Below are positions 26,604 to 36,577 of a stretch of 64,000 nucleotides of DNA, piece after piece. Each line of letters begins with the position of its first letter. Within the stretch, counting starts at the first letter, position 1. This DNA is from Mycobacterium lacus (lineage in GTDB: Bacteria > Actinomycetota > Actinomycetes > Mycobacteriales > Mycobacteriaceae), in the NCBI RefSeq assembly GCF_010731535.1, contig NZ_AP022581.1, forward strand, positions 4,163,952 through 4,227,951, given 5' to 3'. The notes under the pieces were generated by a model. The model was not told the origin of the DNA. It did not search any database and saw only the letters and a program-made list of their open reading frames with translations. Both the position numbers and the translations under genes were made by a program.

Positions 26604-27980
26604 GTGGCCCCCAAGCGCTCGTCCGATCTGTTCTCACAGGTTGTCAACTCCGGCCCCGGATCGTTCGTGGCCAGACAACTCGGCGTTCCGCAACCCGAGA
26701 CGCTGCGCCGCTATCGTCAAGGCGATCCGCCGCTGGCCGGATCCCTGCTGATCGGAGGTCCCCCAGACCAGCCGGGCAGGGTGGCCGAGGCGCTGCGGGC
26801 GGCGCTGGACAACGACTACGACGTGGTCACCAACAACCTGGGCGGCCGCTGGGCCGACTCGTTCGGCGGGCTCGTCTTCGACGCCACGGGCATCACGACG
26901 CCGGCCGGACTCGACGGTCTCTACAAATTCTTCACGCCGGTGCTGCGCAACCTGGGTCGCTGCGCGCGCGTCGCGGTCGTCGGCACCACGCCCGAAGCGG
27001 CGGCCAGCACCCACGAGCGGATCGCCCAGCGCGCGCTGGAGGGCTTCACCCGCTCGTTGGCCAAGGAAGTGCGCCATGGCTCCACCGCGGCGCTGGTGTA
27101 TCTCGCGCCGGACGCCAAACCGGCTGCGACCGGCCTGGAATCGACCATGCGGTTCATCCTGTCGGCCAAGTCGGCGTACGTCGACGGCCAGGTTTTCTAC
27201 GTCGGCGCCGCCGACTCCACCCCACCGGCGGACTGGGACCGCCCGCTGGACGGCAAGACCGCGGTCGTGACGGGCGCGGCCCGCGGCATCGGTCGGACGA
27301 TCGCCGAGGTGTTTGCCCGCGACGGCGCCCGCGTCGTGGCGATCGATGTGGAGTCCGCCGAGGATGCCCTCGCCGAAACCGCCAGCGTCGTCGGGGGCAC
27401 CCCGCTGTGGCTCGACGTCACCGCCGACGACGCCGTCGACAAGATCACCGAGCACCTGCGCGACCACTACGGCGGACGGGCCGACATCCTGGTCAACAAT
27501 GCCGGCATCACCCGCGACAAGCTGCTGGCCAACATGGATGACGCCCGCTGGGATGCCGTCATCGCCGTCAATCTGCTTGCCCCACTGCGGCTTACCGAAG
27601 GGCTGGTCGACAACGGGACCATCGGTGAGGGTGGCCGGGTGATCGGGCTGTCGTCGATCGCCGGGATCGCGGGCAACCGCGGGCAGACCAATTACGCCAC
27701 CACCAAGGCCGGGATGATCGGCATCACCCAGGCGCTGGCACCGGCACTCGCGGAGAAGGGCATCACGATCAACGCGGTCGCACCGGGGTTCATCGAAACC
27801 CAAATGACCGCCGCCATCCCGCTGGCCACCCGCGAGGTGGGGCGCCGACTGAATTCGCTGCTGCAGGGCGGACAGCCCATCGACGTCGCCGAAGCCATCG
27901 CCTACTTCGCCAGCCCAGCGTCAAATGCGGTGACCGGCAACGTCATTCGCGTTTGCGGCCAGGCCATGATCGGCGCCTAA
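26604..27980 (+). CDS. fabG4: High-molecular-weight 3-oxoacyl reductase FabG4
   Basis: The 458-residue protein has two parts, as in Rv0242c: an N-terminal flavodoxin-like domain (about 1-200) with a degenerate nucleotide site, and a C-terminal SDR. The SDR has the cofactor motif VVTGAARGIGR near residue 221, NNAG (VNNAGITRDK), the catalytic Ser in GLSSIAG and Tyr-Lys in YATTKAG. FabG4 is NADH-dependent and reduces 3-oxoacyl-CoA. Twelve nt separate it from htdX, which carries out the next step in the cycle. GTG start at 26604. Confidence 0.94.
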   Translation: MAPKRSSDLFSQVVNSGPGSFVARQLGVPQPETLRRYRQGDPPLAGSLLIGGPPDQPGRVAEALRAALDNDYDVVTNNLGGRWADSFGGLVFDATGITTPAGLDGLYKFFTPVLRNLGRCARVAVVGTTPEAAASTHERIAQRALEGFTRSLAKEVRHGSTAALVYLAPDAKPAATGLESTMRFILSAKSAYVDGQVFYVGAADSTPPADWDRPLDGKTAVVTGAARGIGRTIAEVFARDGARVVAIDVESAEDALAETASVVGGTPLWLDVTADDAVDKITEHLRDHYGGRADILVNNAGITRDKLLANMDDARWDAVIAVNLLAPLRLTEGLVDNGTIGEGGRVIGLSSIAGIAGNRGQTNYATTKAGMIGITQALAPALAEKGITINAVAPGFIETQMTAAIPLATREVGRRLNSLLQGGQPIDVAEAIAYFASPASNAVTGNVIRVCGQAMIGA

Positions 27981-27992
27981 CCGAGGAGAGCT

Positions 27993-28838
27993 GTGAACCA
28001 ACCAAGCGGCCTGAAAAACCTGCTGCGCGCGGCGGCCGGGGCATTGCCCGTGGTGCCCCGGACAGACCAGCTGCCAAACCGGACGGTGACCGTCGAGGAA
28101 CTACCCATCGACCACACGAACGTGGCGGCCTACGCGTCGGTGACCGGCCTGCGCTACGGCAACACCGTACCGCTGACCTATCCGTTCGCGTTGACCTTCC
28201 CGTCCGTGATGTCGCTGGTGACCGGGTTCGATTTTCCCTTTGCCGCAATGGGTGCGGTGCACGTCGAGAACGACATCACGCAGTACCGCCCGATCGCGGT
28301 CACCGACACGGTCGGCGTCCGGGTGCATGCCGAGAACCTGCGTGAACACCGGAAGGGTCTGCTAGTCGACCTGGTGACCGACGTCAGCGTCGGCAACGAC
28401 CCCGCGTGGCACCAGGTGACCACCTTCCTGCACCAGCAACGCACCAGCCTGTCCGACGAACCCAAACCGCCGCCGCAGAAGCAGCCGAAGCTGCCCCCGC
28501 CCGGCGTCGTCCTGCGGATCACGCCTGGCAAGATCCGCCGCTACGCCGTCGTGGGAGGCGATCACAACCCGATCCACACCAACCCGATCGCCGCGAGGTT
28601 GTTCGGGTTCCCGACCGTCATTGCGCACGGGATGTTCAGTGCCGCAGCGGTATTGGCGAACATCGAGGCTCGGTTTCCGGACGCGGTTCGCTATTCGGTG
28701 CGGTTCGCCAAGCCGGTGGTGCTGCCGGCCACGGCAGGACTCTATGTCGAACAATGTGGTGACGGGTGGGATCTCACGTTGCGCAATATGTCTAAGGGAT
28801 ACCCGCACCTGACCGGTGCCGTTCGAGCGCTGCTTTGA
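27993..28838 (+). CDS. htdX: (3R)-hydroxyacyl dehydratase HtdX (MaoC type)
   Basis: The 281-residue double-hotdog protein starts with a GTG preceded by GAGGAGAG. The C-terminal hotdog has the hydratase-2 signature in YAVVGGDHNPIHTNP and FPTVIAHGM. The N-terminal hotdog (about 20-145) is degenerate, as in HtdX (Rv0241c). It dehydrates 3R-hydroxyacyl chains and acts after FabG4, with which it forms an operon. The last 47 nt overlap, on the opposite strand, the end of the ClC channel gene. Confidence 0.92.
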   Translation: MNQPSGLKNLLRAAAGALPVVPRTDQLPNRTVTVEELPIDHTNVAAYASVTGLRYGNTVPLTYPFALTFPSVMSLVTGFDFPFAAMGAVHVENDITQYRPIAVTDTVGVRVHAENLREHRKGLLVDLVTDVSVGNDPAWHQVTTFLHQQRTSLSDEPKPPPQKQPKLPPPGVVLRITPGKIRRYAVVGGDHNPIHTNPIAARLFGFPTVIAHGMFSAAAVLANIEARFPDAVRYSVRFAKPVVLPATAGLYVEQCGDGWDLTLRNMSKGYPHLTGAVRALL

Positions 28839-30054
28839 GCCCATGCGAGCCGACCGCGGTGAGCAGGAAGACCAACAGCAGCCACACCGGCGGGTGGGCG
28901 AGCTCCCAGACGAAGATCGCCGCCCAGATCGGTGACCCCTGGGTGACCGCGAGCACCCCGGCGGCACCGGCCAGGGATACGGCCGGCACGTGCAGGTGCG
29001 TCCCGGCCGCCGAGTTGATCGACAGCACCAGCAACGATCCCGCCGCCGCGCCGGTGGCCAGCGACGGCGTGAGCATCCCGCCGGCGCCGCCGGCACGCAG
29101 GAACAGCGCGGTCAGTAGCGGTTTCAGGACCAGGATCGCCGCCGCCGCCGACAGCGTCATGCCCCCCATGCCGGAGGCCAGGCTGACCGTCAGGATGCTC
29201 TTGCCGTTGCCGGGCAGTTCGGGCCACCGGTGCGAACAGATTCCGGTGAGCAATCCCGCGGCCGCGAGCGCGGGGATCAGCACCCAGGTCCGCATCGGGC
29301 TGGCCGGGCGCGCGGCCGCCATGACCCGGTTGAACGCCAAACCCACCGCCAGCGTCAGCGGCGCCAATAGCAATCCGTGGGCAGTCAGCAGATACGACGA
29401 CTCCACACTGGGCCAGTCCAGCTCGGGCTGATCGTGGGTGATGGTCGAGCCGATCGCGACGGCCAGGCTCGAGCTGATCAACGCCGCGCCCAGCGCTCGC
29501 GGATGCCAGGTGTCCAGCATGATCCGCACCGCGAAAAGCGCACCACCCAGCGGGACGGCGTAGACCGCGCCGAGCCCGGCCCCGGCCGCGCACGCCAGCA
29601 GGATCTCACGGTCGCGCGGCGACAGCCGCTTCAGCCATCCGGTGGCCAAATCACCTAGGGCCGCGGCGAATTGGCGTGGCGCCCCTTCCCGCCCCAGCGA
29701 GGCACCCGAGCCGACCAACACCACTTGTAGCACGGCATCGACGCTCCACGACAGCCGCGGGATCCGCTCATGGCGGGCGATGGTTTCCGCCACCGGTGGC
29801 ACCCGGGCTCTGCGCCGCAGAATCCACCAGCCGGCCGCCGCCAGCGCGCCGCCGGCCATCGGACCCACCGCGCGGCGGACCGGGCTGCTCCCGGTGACCC
29901 CGACGAGCAGCGAGCCGAAGGTGTAGTGGTACGTGAGGTGCTCGACGAAGCGCAGCACCAGCGTTGTCGACAACCCGGCGAGCCCGGCCAGCAGGCCGAC
30001 GATGACGACCGCACAAAAGAAGTCGAGGTTGCTGCCGCGGGGCAATCGAGCCAC
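28792..30054 (-). CDS. ClC-family chloride channel or H+/Cl- antiporter
   Basis: The 420-residue polytopic membrane protein has ClC selectivity-filter motifs: GSGASLGREGAP near residue 115 (GSGIP- and GREGP-like elements), VYAVPLGGALFA, and GGMLTPSLATGAA (G-x-F-x-P region). The external gating-type Glu of the GREGP motif is present (E in GREGA), which favours an antiporter. In M. tuberculosis a VapBC pair sits in this position, so the gene is a local difference. GTG start at 30054. It converges on htdX with a 47-nt overlap and is followed upstream by a TetR gene on the same strand. Confidence 0.88.
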   Translation of the reverse strand: MARLPRGSNLDFFCAVVIVGLLAGLAGLSTTLVLRFVEHLTYHYTFGSLLVGVTGSSPVRRAVGPMAGGALAAAGWWILRRRARVPPVAETIARHERIPRLSWSVDAVLQVVLVGSGASLGREGAPRQFAAALGDLATGWLKRLSPRDREILLACAAGAGLGAVYAVPLGGALFAVRIMLDTWHPRALGAALISSSLAVAIGSTITHDQPELDWPSVESSYLLTAHGLLLAPLTLAVGLAFNRVMAAARPASPMRTWVLIPALAAAGLLTGICSHRWPELPGNGKSILTVSLASGMGGMTLSAAAAILVLKPLLTALFLRAGGAGGMLTPSLATGAAAGSLLVLSINSAAGTHLHVPAVSLAGAAGVLAVTQGSPIWAAIFVWELAHPPVWLLLVFLLTAVGSHGLKAALERHRSGAGIP

Positions 30055-30072
30055 CGCACGAATCTAGACGAT

Positions 30073-30699
30073 TTAGCCGGTGAAGAGGTTGGGGCCGACT
30101 TCCCGATCCGCGGGCGCGCCCTTGAGGCCGAGCCAGAACAGGTTGATCATCAGCTCGGCCGCCTCGTCGACGTCGGTGTCGCCGGTGCTGAGCCGGTTGG
30201 CCACCGCCTCCCCCGCGCCCACCAGAGCCGCGGCCATCATTTCGATTTCGGCGTCGGGGCGCGGGCTGCGGGTGCCGGCCCGCACTAGCCCGGCGACCAG
30301 TTCGATGATCTGCTCGCGTCCCTCACGCAACGTCTGGGCGAATGCTTGCGAGCTCGTCGCCTGGGTGTACATCACGATCCACGACGCCCGGTTGGCGTCG
30401 ATGTAGCGCAAAAACGACACAATCGTGTTGCGCAGCATGTCTTTTGGGCTCTGCTGGAAATCGATCCCGGCGCGCACCGCGTCGATGAAGCGACTCATCT
30501 CGCGGTCGAGGCAGGCGCCGAACAGGTCCTCTTTGGAGCCGTAGTACAGGTAGAGCATCGGCTTGGAGATCCGCGCTTGGGCGGCGATGGCGTCCATCGA
30601 GGTCTCGTGATAGCCGTTGACCGAGAACATCTGTACGGCGGCGTCGAGCATCTGCTGCTCGCGGATGGCACGCGGCAGCCGTTTGGTACCACCTGCCAT
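30073..30699 (-). CDS. TetR-family transcriptional regulator (Rv0238 type)
   Basis: The 208-residue protein has a TetR HTH in residues about 15-60: MLDAAVQMFSVNGYHETSM, then ISKPMLYLYYGSKEDLF. The ligand-binding half is helical. It lies 18 nt upstream of the ClC gene on the same strand, so the two may form an operon. Position and length match Rv0238. It is a candidate for the factor binding the TTAC-N6-GTAA repeats near fadE5 and fadA2, but no sequence evidence links them. ATG start at 30699. Confidence 0.9.
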   Translation of the reverse strand: MAGGTKRLPRAIREQQMLDAAVQMFSVNGYHETSMDAIAAQARISKPMLYLYYGSKEDLFGACLDREMSRFIDAVRAGIDFQQSPKDMLRNTIVSFLRYIDANRASWIVMYTQATSSQAFAQTLREGREQIIELVAGLVRAGTRSPRPDAEIEMMAAALVGAGEAVANRLSTGDTDVDEAAELMINLFWLGLKGAPADREVGPNLFTG

Positions 30700-30780
30700 T
30701 GCGTCCCCTTAGGCCCCGTCAGGCCCCTCGCACGTTTACCTGACTCCAGGGTAAGCAATGGCGCCGCGGGCGCACACGCT

Positions 30781-31944
30781 TCAGCGGCCACACACCCGGC
30801 TGGGGCCCTTCATCGTCGCCACCCGCACCACGGACGCATCGACGTTCGGCGTCGTCAATTCGCCGGCGGCCAGCGCCTTCTCCAGCCGATCCAGGACCGC
30901 GGGCACCTCGGCGGTGGAGACCCACAGCGCGACGTCGGTGCCGGCCTGCAGGCTGTGCAGCACCGCGTCGGCCACGCCATAGTGGTCGGAGATCGCGGCC
31001 ATGCCGGACAGGTCGTCGCTGAACACCGGGCCGTCGAACGGCGGTCCGCCGTAACCGGTGCCGCTGCGCAGCAACTGCACCGCGGCTGCGCTCAGGCTGG
31101 CCGGTTGGTCGCCGGTCAGTCCGGGAACCTGCAGGTGACCGAGCATCACCCCGACGGGGGCCGCGGTCACCAGGGCCCGGTAGGGCACCAGGTCGACGCT
31201 CTGCAGGTCGCTCAGCGCAGGGGTGATGACGCCGTTCTTGTGTGAATCGCCGGACGCACGTCCGTGCCCTGGGAAATGCTTGAGCACCGGAAGCAGCCCG
31301 GCATCGCGCAGGCCCCGCGCATACTCACCCGCGTAGGCGGTGACCTTGCCCGGGTCGCCGCTGAACGACCTGTCCCCGATCACGGTGTCGTCGGCGGCAT
31401 CGGTCACGTCGACCACTGGGGCGAGGTCGATGGTGATGCCAAGCTGTTTCATCTTGCGGCCACGCTCGAGCGCCACGTTGTAGACCTGGTCGGCCGATTG
31501 GGTCTGGGCGAGCACCCGGGCCGACGGCGAATTCCCGATCAGCGATTTCAGCCGCGACACCCGCCCGCCTTCTTCGTCGACGCTCACCGCCAGCGGCAGC
31601 GGCCCGGCGCCGCCCGCCAGCTCGGCCAGTGCGCCGTCGGTCAACATCGACAGGTCGGTGTCGCTGCCGATCATGATTCCGCCGACGTGGTAGGTGGTGA
31701 CGACGGCCTTAGCGTCGGCCGCGTTACGCACCCCCACCATCAGCAGCTGCGCCAGCTTGTCGCGGCTGGACAGGGTCGCCGGCACGGCGGTCGGCTCCGC
31801 GCAGACCGGCGGCGCCGGAACGGCTACGGGAACCGGGCCGGCGGGCGACTTCGACGGCGCGCTGCGTGCATCTTGGTGGCCGCAGGCCACCGCCAGCACC
31901 GCCGACAGCGTGGCGAGCGTGGCCAGGGTGCGCGGAAAAGCCAT
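30781..31944 (-). CDS. lpqI: Lipoprotein LpqI, beta-N-acetylglucosaminidase (GH3)
   Basis: The 387-residue protein has a signal peptide ending in the lipobox LAVAC (Cys at residue 21), so it is a membrane-anchored exported lipoprotein. The GH3 NagZ-type catalytic signature KHFPGHGRASGDSH is present, with the His-Asp pair typical of N-acetylhexosaminidases, and an FSDDLSGMAAISDHYG strand follows. It removes N-acetylglucosamine during peptidoglycan recycling. Corresponds to Rv0237. ATG start at 31944. Confidence 0.93.
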   Translation of the reverse strand: MAFPRTLATLATLSAVLAVACGHQDARSAPSKSPAGPVPVAVPAPPVCAEPTAVPATLSSRDKLAQLLMVGVRNAADAKAVVTTYHVGGIMIGSDTDLSMLTDGALAELAGGAGPLPLAVSVDEEGGRVSRLKSLIGNSPSARVLAQTQSADQVYNVALERGRKMKQLGITIDLAPVVDVTDAADDTVIGDRSFSGDPGKVTAYAGEYARGLRDAGLLPVLKHFPGHGRASGDSHKNGVITPALSDLQSVDLVPYRALVTAAPVGVMLGHLQVPGLTGDQPASLSAAAVQLLRSGTGYGGPPFDGPVFSDDLSGMAAISDHYGVADAVLHSLQAGTDVALWVSTAEVPAVLDRLEKALAAGELTTPNVDASVVRVATMKGPSRVCGR

Positions 31945-32076
31945 CCGGACATGCTGTCACGGTGGCGTTTCATCGCGGGGCTCGGGGCAGGAGCCGCGCC
32001 CTGACATTCGGTCTCACAAGCCCGGGGCGCTGTTCTGCTAGGTTTGACCACGACCGCAAGCCCAAGGAGCCATCGG

Positions 32077-32250
32077 ATGAACCGGATCGTTGCGCCCGCC
32101 GCCGCGAGCGTTGTGGTTGGTCTGTTGCTGGGCGCGGCCGCGATCTTCGGAATCACCCTGATGGTGCAGCAGGACACGAAGCCACCACTCCCCGGGGGAG
32201 ATCCGTCGTCGTCAGTGCTCAACCGGGTCGAGTACGGCAACCGTAGCTAG
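32077..32250 (+). CDS. Small membrane protein, DUF2613 (Rv0236A type)
   Basis: 57 residues from the ATG at 32077, with AAGGAG upstream. It has a single transmembrane or uncleaved signal segment (AAASVVVGLLLGAAAIFGI) and a short polar tail ending NRVEYGNRS. This fits the DUF2613 family, found just before aftD in mycobacteria. Function unknown. The constant position suggests a link to the arabinosyltransferase. The stop is 62 nt before the aftD start. Confidence 0.85.
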   Translation: MNRIVAPAAASVVVGLLLGAAAIFGITLMVQQDTKPPLPGGDPSSSVLNRVEYGNRS

Positions 32251-32311
32251 CCCGGCGACAACGGCGGCGCGGGCGGCGGCGCAAACGGGACCGGGCTCAC
32301 ACCCGCAGCCG

Positions 32312-35300
32312 TTGTCACGCCGGTGGTTGCTGTTGGTTTCCGCGATCGCGCTGGCGTTGACGTTCGCCCAATCCCCCGGGCAGGTCTCCCCCGACACCAA
32401 ACTCGACCTCACCGCCAACCCGCTGCGCTTCTTGGCCCGCGCGACCAGCCTGTGGAACAGCGAGCTGCCGTTCGGCCAGGCGCAGAACCAGGCCTACGGC
32501 TACCTGTTTCCCCATGGCTCCTTCTTCCTGATCGGGCACCTGCTGGGGCTGCCCGGATGGATAACGCAGCGGCTGTGGTGGGCGCTGCTGCTCACCGTGG
32601 GTTTCTGGGGGCTGCTGCGGGTCGCCGAGGCGCTGGGAATCGGCAGCCCGACCTCACGCGTGCTCGGCGCGGCGGCGTTCGCGCTGTCGCCGCGGGTGCT
32701 GACCACGCTGGGGTCGATCTCGTCGGAGACCCTGCCGATCATGCTGGCGCCCTGGGTGTTGCTGCCCGCCATTCTCGCGTTGCGGCCGGCGGCGGGGGCC
32801 GCCCCAAATCGGTCGGTGCGGGCGCTGGCCGCGCAGGCCGGCCTGGCGGTGGCGTTGATGGGTGCCGTCAACGCCATCGCGACCCTGGCGGGTTGTCTTC
32901 CCGCGCTGGTCTGGTGGGCTTGTCACCGGCCAAGTCGGTTGTGGTGGCGCTATACCGCGTGGTGGTCGTTGAGCCTCGCCCTGGCGATGCTCTGGTGGGT
33001 GGTGGGGCTGGTGCTGCTGCGCGAGGTCAGTCCCCCCTTTCTTGACTTCATCGAATCCTCCGGCGTAACGACGCAGTGGTCGTCGCTAGTCGAGATGCTG
33101 CGCGGCACCGACAGCTGGACGCCGTTCGTGGCGCCCACCGCGACCGCGGGCGCGCCGCTGGTCACCGGATCGGTGGCCATCCTGGCCACTTGTCTGGTTG
33201 CGGCGGCCGGACTGGCCGGGCTGGCCACGCCCGGGATGCCGGCGCGGGGTCGGCTGGTGACGATGCTGTTGATCGGGGTGGTGCTGCTGGCCGTCGGGTA
33301 CGGCGGCGGGCTGGGCTCGCCGGTGGCCCACCAGGTTCAGGTGTTCCTGGATGCCCGCGGCGCGCCGCTGCGCAACGTGCACAAGGTGGAGTCGCTGCTC
33401 CGGATTCCGCTGGTGCTCGGTCTGGCCCAGTTGCTGGGCCGGATCCCGCTGCCGGGCAGCGCGCCGTCCGCGGTGTGGCGACGCGCGTTCGCCCATCCCG
33501 AGCGCGACAAACGGGTCGCGGTCGCCGTCGTGGTCCTGACCGCGCTGATGATCGGGACCTCGCTGGCCTGGACCGGTCGGCTCGCCCCGCCCGGCACGTT
33601 CAGCGCGATACCCCGGTACTGGCACGACGCCGCCGATTGGCTCAGCGAGCACAATGCCGGATCGCCCAGCCCGGGGCGCGCGCTGGTGGTCCCGGGGGCG
33701 CCGTTCGCCACCCAGGTGTGGGGCACCAGCCACGACGAGCCGCTGCAAGTGCTCGGCGCCGGCCCATGGGGCGTGCGTGACTCGATCCCGTTGACCCCGC
33801 CGCAAACGATCCGGGCACTGGATTCGGTGCAACGTCTCTTCGCGGCCGGACAGCCATCGGTTGGACTGGCCGATACCCTTGCCCGGCAAGGCATTTCCTA
33901 TGTGGTGGTGCGCAACGACCTGGATCCCGAGACGTCGCGCTCGGCCCGCCCGATCCTGGTACACCGCGCGCTTGCGGGCTCGCCGGGGCTGACGAAGGTG
34001 GCGGAGTTCGGTGCGCCGGTGGGTCCGGGATCGGTGCCGGGCTTCGTCGCCGACGGCGGACTGCGACCCCGGTACCCGGCGGTAGAGATCTATCGCGTCG
34101 GCGGGGCCGGTGATCCCGGCGTGCCCTACTTCGCCGACGCCGACCGGCTGCCGCGCGTCGACGGCGGGCCCGAAGTCCTGCTGCGGCTCGACGAACGCCG
34201 CCGGCTGCTGGGCCAGCCGCCGCTGGGTCCGGTGCTGATGACCTCGGACGCTCGGGCCGTCGGCCTGCCGACACCCCTGGTGACCGTCACCGACACCCCG
34301 GTGGCGCGCGAGACCGACTACGGCCGGGTGGACCAGCATTCGTCGGCAATCCGCGCGGCCGACGACGCCCGGCACAGCTACAACCGCGTGCCCGACTACC
34401 CGGTCCCGGGCGCGGCGATGGTCGTCGGCGCCTGGACCGGCGGCCGGATCACCGCGTCGAGCTCGTCGTCGGACTCCACCGCGATGCCCGACGTGGCTCC
34501 GGCGACCTCACCCGCCGCCGCCATCGACGGCGACCCGGCGACCGCGTGGGTGTCCAACGCGCTGCAGGCCGCCGTCGGGCAGTGGCTGCGGGTGGATTTC
34601 GACCACCCGGTGACCAACGCCGTCATCACGCTGACACCCAGCGCAACCGCCGTCGGGGCCCAGGTCCGCCGCATCCTGATCGAGACCGTCAACGGCAGCA
34701 CCACCCTGCGGTTCGACGAGGCCGGAAAGCCGCTCACCGCGGCGCTGCCCTACGGCGAAACCCCGTGGGTGCGCATCACCGCGGCCGCCACCGACGACGG
34801 GTCCGCGGGGGTGCAGTTCGGCATCACCGACCTGTCGGTCACGCAGTATGACGCGTCCGGATTCGCCCATCCGGTCGATCTGCGGCACACCGCGCTGGTG
34901 CCCGGGCCGCCGCCGGGTTCGGCGATCGCCCGGTGGGACCTGGGATCGGAACTGCTGGGCCGACCGGGCTGCGCCCGGGCTCCCGACGGCGTGCGGTGCG
35001 CGGCGTCGATGGCGCTCTCCCCCGAAGAACCGGTCAATTTCAGCCGCACGCTGACCGTGCCCAGCCCGGTGCCGGTGACCCCGCTGGTCTGGGTGCGGCC
35101 GCGGCAAGGCCCCATGCTGGCCGATCTGATCGCCGAGCCGGGAACGACGCGGGCCCGCGGTGATTCCGACGTCATCGACATCCTCGGCTCGGCCTACGCG
35201 GCCACCGACGGCGATCCGGCCACCGCGTGGACCGCGCCGCAGCGGGTCGTGCAACACAAGACCCCGCCGACCCTCACCCTCACCCTGCCGCAAGCCACCG

Positions 35301-36517
35301 AGGTGGCCGGGCTGCGGCTGACCCCCAGCCGGTCGACATTGCCCGCCCACCCGACGATGGTGGCCGTGAACCTGGGCGACGGCCCACAGGTGCGTGCGGT
35401 GCGGCCGAACGGTGCGGCGCAGGTGCTGTCGTTGCGGCCCCGCGTCACCGACACGGTCACCATCAGCCTGCTGGACTGGGAAGACATCATCGACCGCAAC
35501 GCGCTGGGCTTCGACCAGCTCAAGCCGCCGGGGCTCGCCGATGTCGTGGCCCTGGGCGCCGACGGCAACCCGATCGCGGCCGCCGACGCCGCCCGCAACC
35601 GCGCACGCGAGATCGCCGTCGACTGCGACCGGGGCCCGGTCATTGCGATCGCGGGCCGGTTTGTCCACACCTCGATCCGGACCACGGTGGGTGCGCTGCT
35701 GGACGGCGAGCCGGTTGCCGCGCTCCCGTGTGACCGCGAGCCGATCCCGCTGCCGGCCGGGCGGCAGGAGTTGTTGATCAGCCCCGGCGCCGCGTTCGTG
35801 GTCGACGGGGCCCGGCTGTCGGTCGTCGGTGCGGCCGAGATGCCAAGCGCGGCAGCCGTTTCCGCTCAGATCGAGGCTTGGGGCCCGACCCGCCGGGAAG
35901 TGCGCGCCCCCGGATCGGGCCCGTCGCGGGTCCTGGTCATACCCGAAAGCATCAATCCCGGCTGGGTCGCGCGCACCAGTACCGGCGTTCGGCTGATGCC
36001 CGTCGCCGTCAACGGCTGGCAGCAGGGTTGGGTGGTGCCCGCCGGGGCCCCCGGCACCATCACGCTGACGTTTGCCGCCGATTCGCTGTATCGGATGGGG
36101 CTGACGGTGGGCCTGGCGCTATTGCCGCTGTTGGCCTTGCTGGCGCTGTACAGGCGCCGGGGTTCCGACGGTCCGCCCCCACGACCCTGGACGCCGGGGG
36201 CCTGGGCCGCCGTAGCGGTGCTGGGGGTGGGCGCGGTGATCGCCGGTGTGGCCGGTGTCGCGGTGGTCGGCACCGCTTTTGGTCTGCGGTACGCGCTGCG
36301 CAACCGGGAGCGGCTGCGCGACCGGGTCACCGTCGCGCTGAGCGCAGGCGGGCTGATCCTGGCCGGGGCGGCGTTGTCCCGGCATCCCTGGCGTTCGGTC
36401 GACGGCTACGCCGGGCATTCCGCGAGTGTTCAACTGCTGGCCCTGATTTCGCTCGCCGCGCTGGCCGCTTCGGTGGTCGGCCGGCCGGATCGCACGCGCC
36501 GACCCCGCGACGAATAG
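32312..36517 (+). CDS. aftD: Arabinofuranosyltransferase AftD
   Basis: The 1401-residue protein is the length of AftD (Rv0236c), an essential GT-C enzyme that adds arabinofuranose to arabinogalactan and lipoarabinomannan. The N-terminal part (to about residue 420) has many membrane helices, with an early loop containing SPDTKLDLTANPLRFLARA. A large periplasmic region follows, with several carbohydrate-binding-like beta-sandwich modules (for example AIDGDPATAWVSNALQ and ATDGDPATAWTAPQ, the F5/8-type pattern). Further helices lie at about residues 1250-1390. The TTG at 32312 is the only early start in frame. Donor is decaprenylphosphoryl-arabinose. Confidence 0.93.
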   Translation: MSRRWLLLVSAIALALTFAQSPGQVSPDTKLDLTANPLRFLARATSLWNSELPFGQAQNQAYGYLFPHGSFFLIGHLLGLPGWITQRLWWALLLTVGFWGLLRVAEALGIGSPTSRVLGAAAFALSPRVLTTLGSISSETLPIMLAPWVLLPAILALRPAAGAAPNRSVRALAAQAGLAVALMGAVNAIATLAGCLPALVWWACHRPSRLWWRYTAWWSLSLALAMLWWVVGLVLLREVSPPFLDFIESSGVTTQWSSLVEMLRGTDSWTPFVAPTATAGAPLVTGSVAILATCLVAAAGLAGLATPGMPARGRLVTMLLIGVVLLAVGYGGGLGSPVAHQVQVFLDARGAPLRNVHKVESLLRIPLVLGLAQLLGRIPLPGSAPSAVWRRAFAHPERDKRVAVAVVVLTALMIGTSLAWTGRLAPPGTFSAIPRYWHDAADWLSEHNAGSPSPGRALVVPGAPFATQVWGTSHDEPLQVLGAGPWGVRDSIPLTPPQTIRALDSVQRLFAAGQPSVGLADTLARQGISYVVVRNDLDPETSRSARPILVHRALAGSPGLTKVAEFGAPVGPGSVPGFVADGGLRPRYPAVEIYRVGGAGDPGVPYFADADRLPRVDGGPEVLLRLDERRRLLGQPPLGPVLMTSDARAVGLPTPLVTVTDTPVARETDYGRVDQHSSAIRAADDARHSYNRVPDYPVPGAAMVVGAWTGGRITASSSSSDSTAMPDVAPATSPAAAIDGDPATAWVSNALQAAVGQWLRVDFDHPVTNAVITLTPSATAVGAQVRRILIETVNGSTTLRFDEAGKPLTAALPYGETPWVRITAAATDDGSAGVQFGITDLSVTQYDASGFAHPVDLRHTALVPGPPPGSAIARWDLGSELLGRPGCARAPDGVRCAASMALSPEEPVNFSRTLTVPSPVPVTPLVWVRPRQGPMLADLIAEPGTTRARGDSDVIDILGSAYAATDGDPATAWTAPQRVVQHKTPPTLTLTLPQATEVAGLRLTPSRSTLPAHPTMVAVNLGDGPQVRAVRPNGAAQVLSLRPRVTDTVTISLLDWEDIIDRNALGFDQLKPPGLADVVALGADGNPIAAADAARNRAREIAVDCDRGPVIAIAGRFVHTSIRTTVGALLDGEPVAALPCDREPIPLPAGRQELLISPGAAFVVDGARLSVVGAAEMPSAAAVSAQIEAWGPTRREVRAPGSGPSRVLVIPESINPGWVARTSTGVRLMPVAVNGWQQGWVVPAGAPGTITLTFAADSLYRMGLTVGLALLPLLALLALYRRRGSDGPPPRPWTPGAWAAVAVLGVGAVIAGVAGVAVVGTAFGLRYALRNRERLRDRVTVALSAGGLILAGAALSRHPWRSVDGYAGHSASVQLLALISLAALAASVVGRPDRTRRPRDE

Positions 36518-36577
36518 TTGGCTACGGGTTTACCGGCTGGTTGACTGGAGACCGCCAGCGTCCGAGGAGTTGCGGCC

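Noticed and set aside
33086..34375. Long minus-strand frame opposite aftD
   Set aside because: Shadow of aftD. It has no protein family pattern, and the plus strand encodes a clear arabinosyltransferase.
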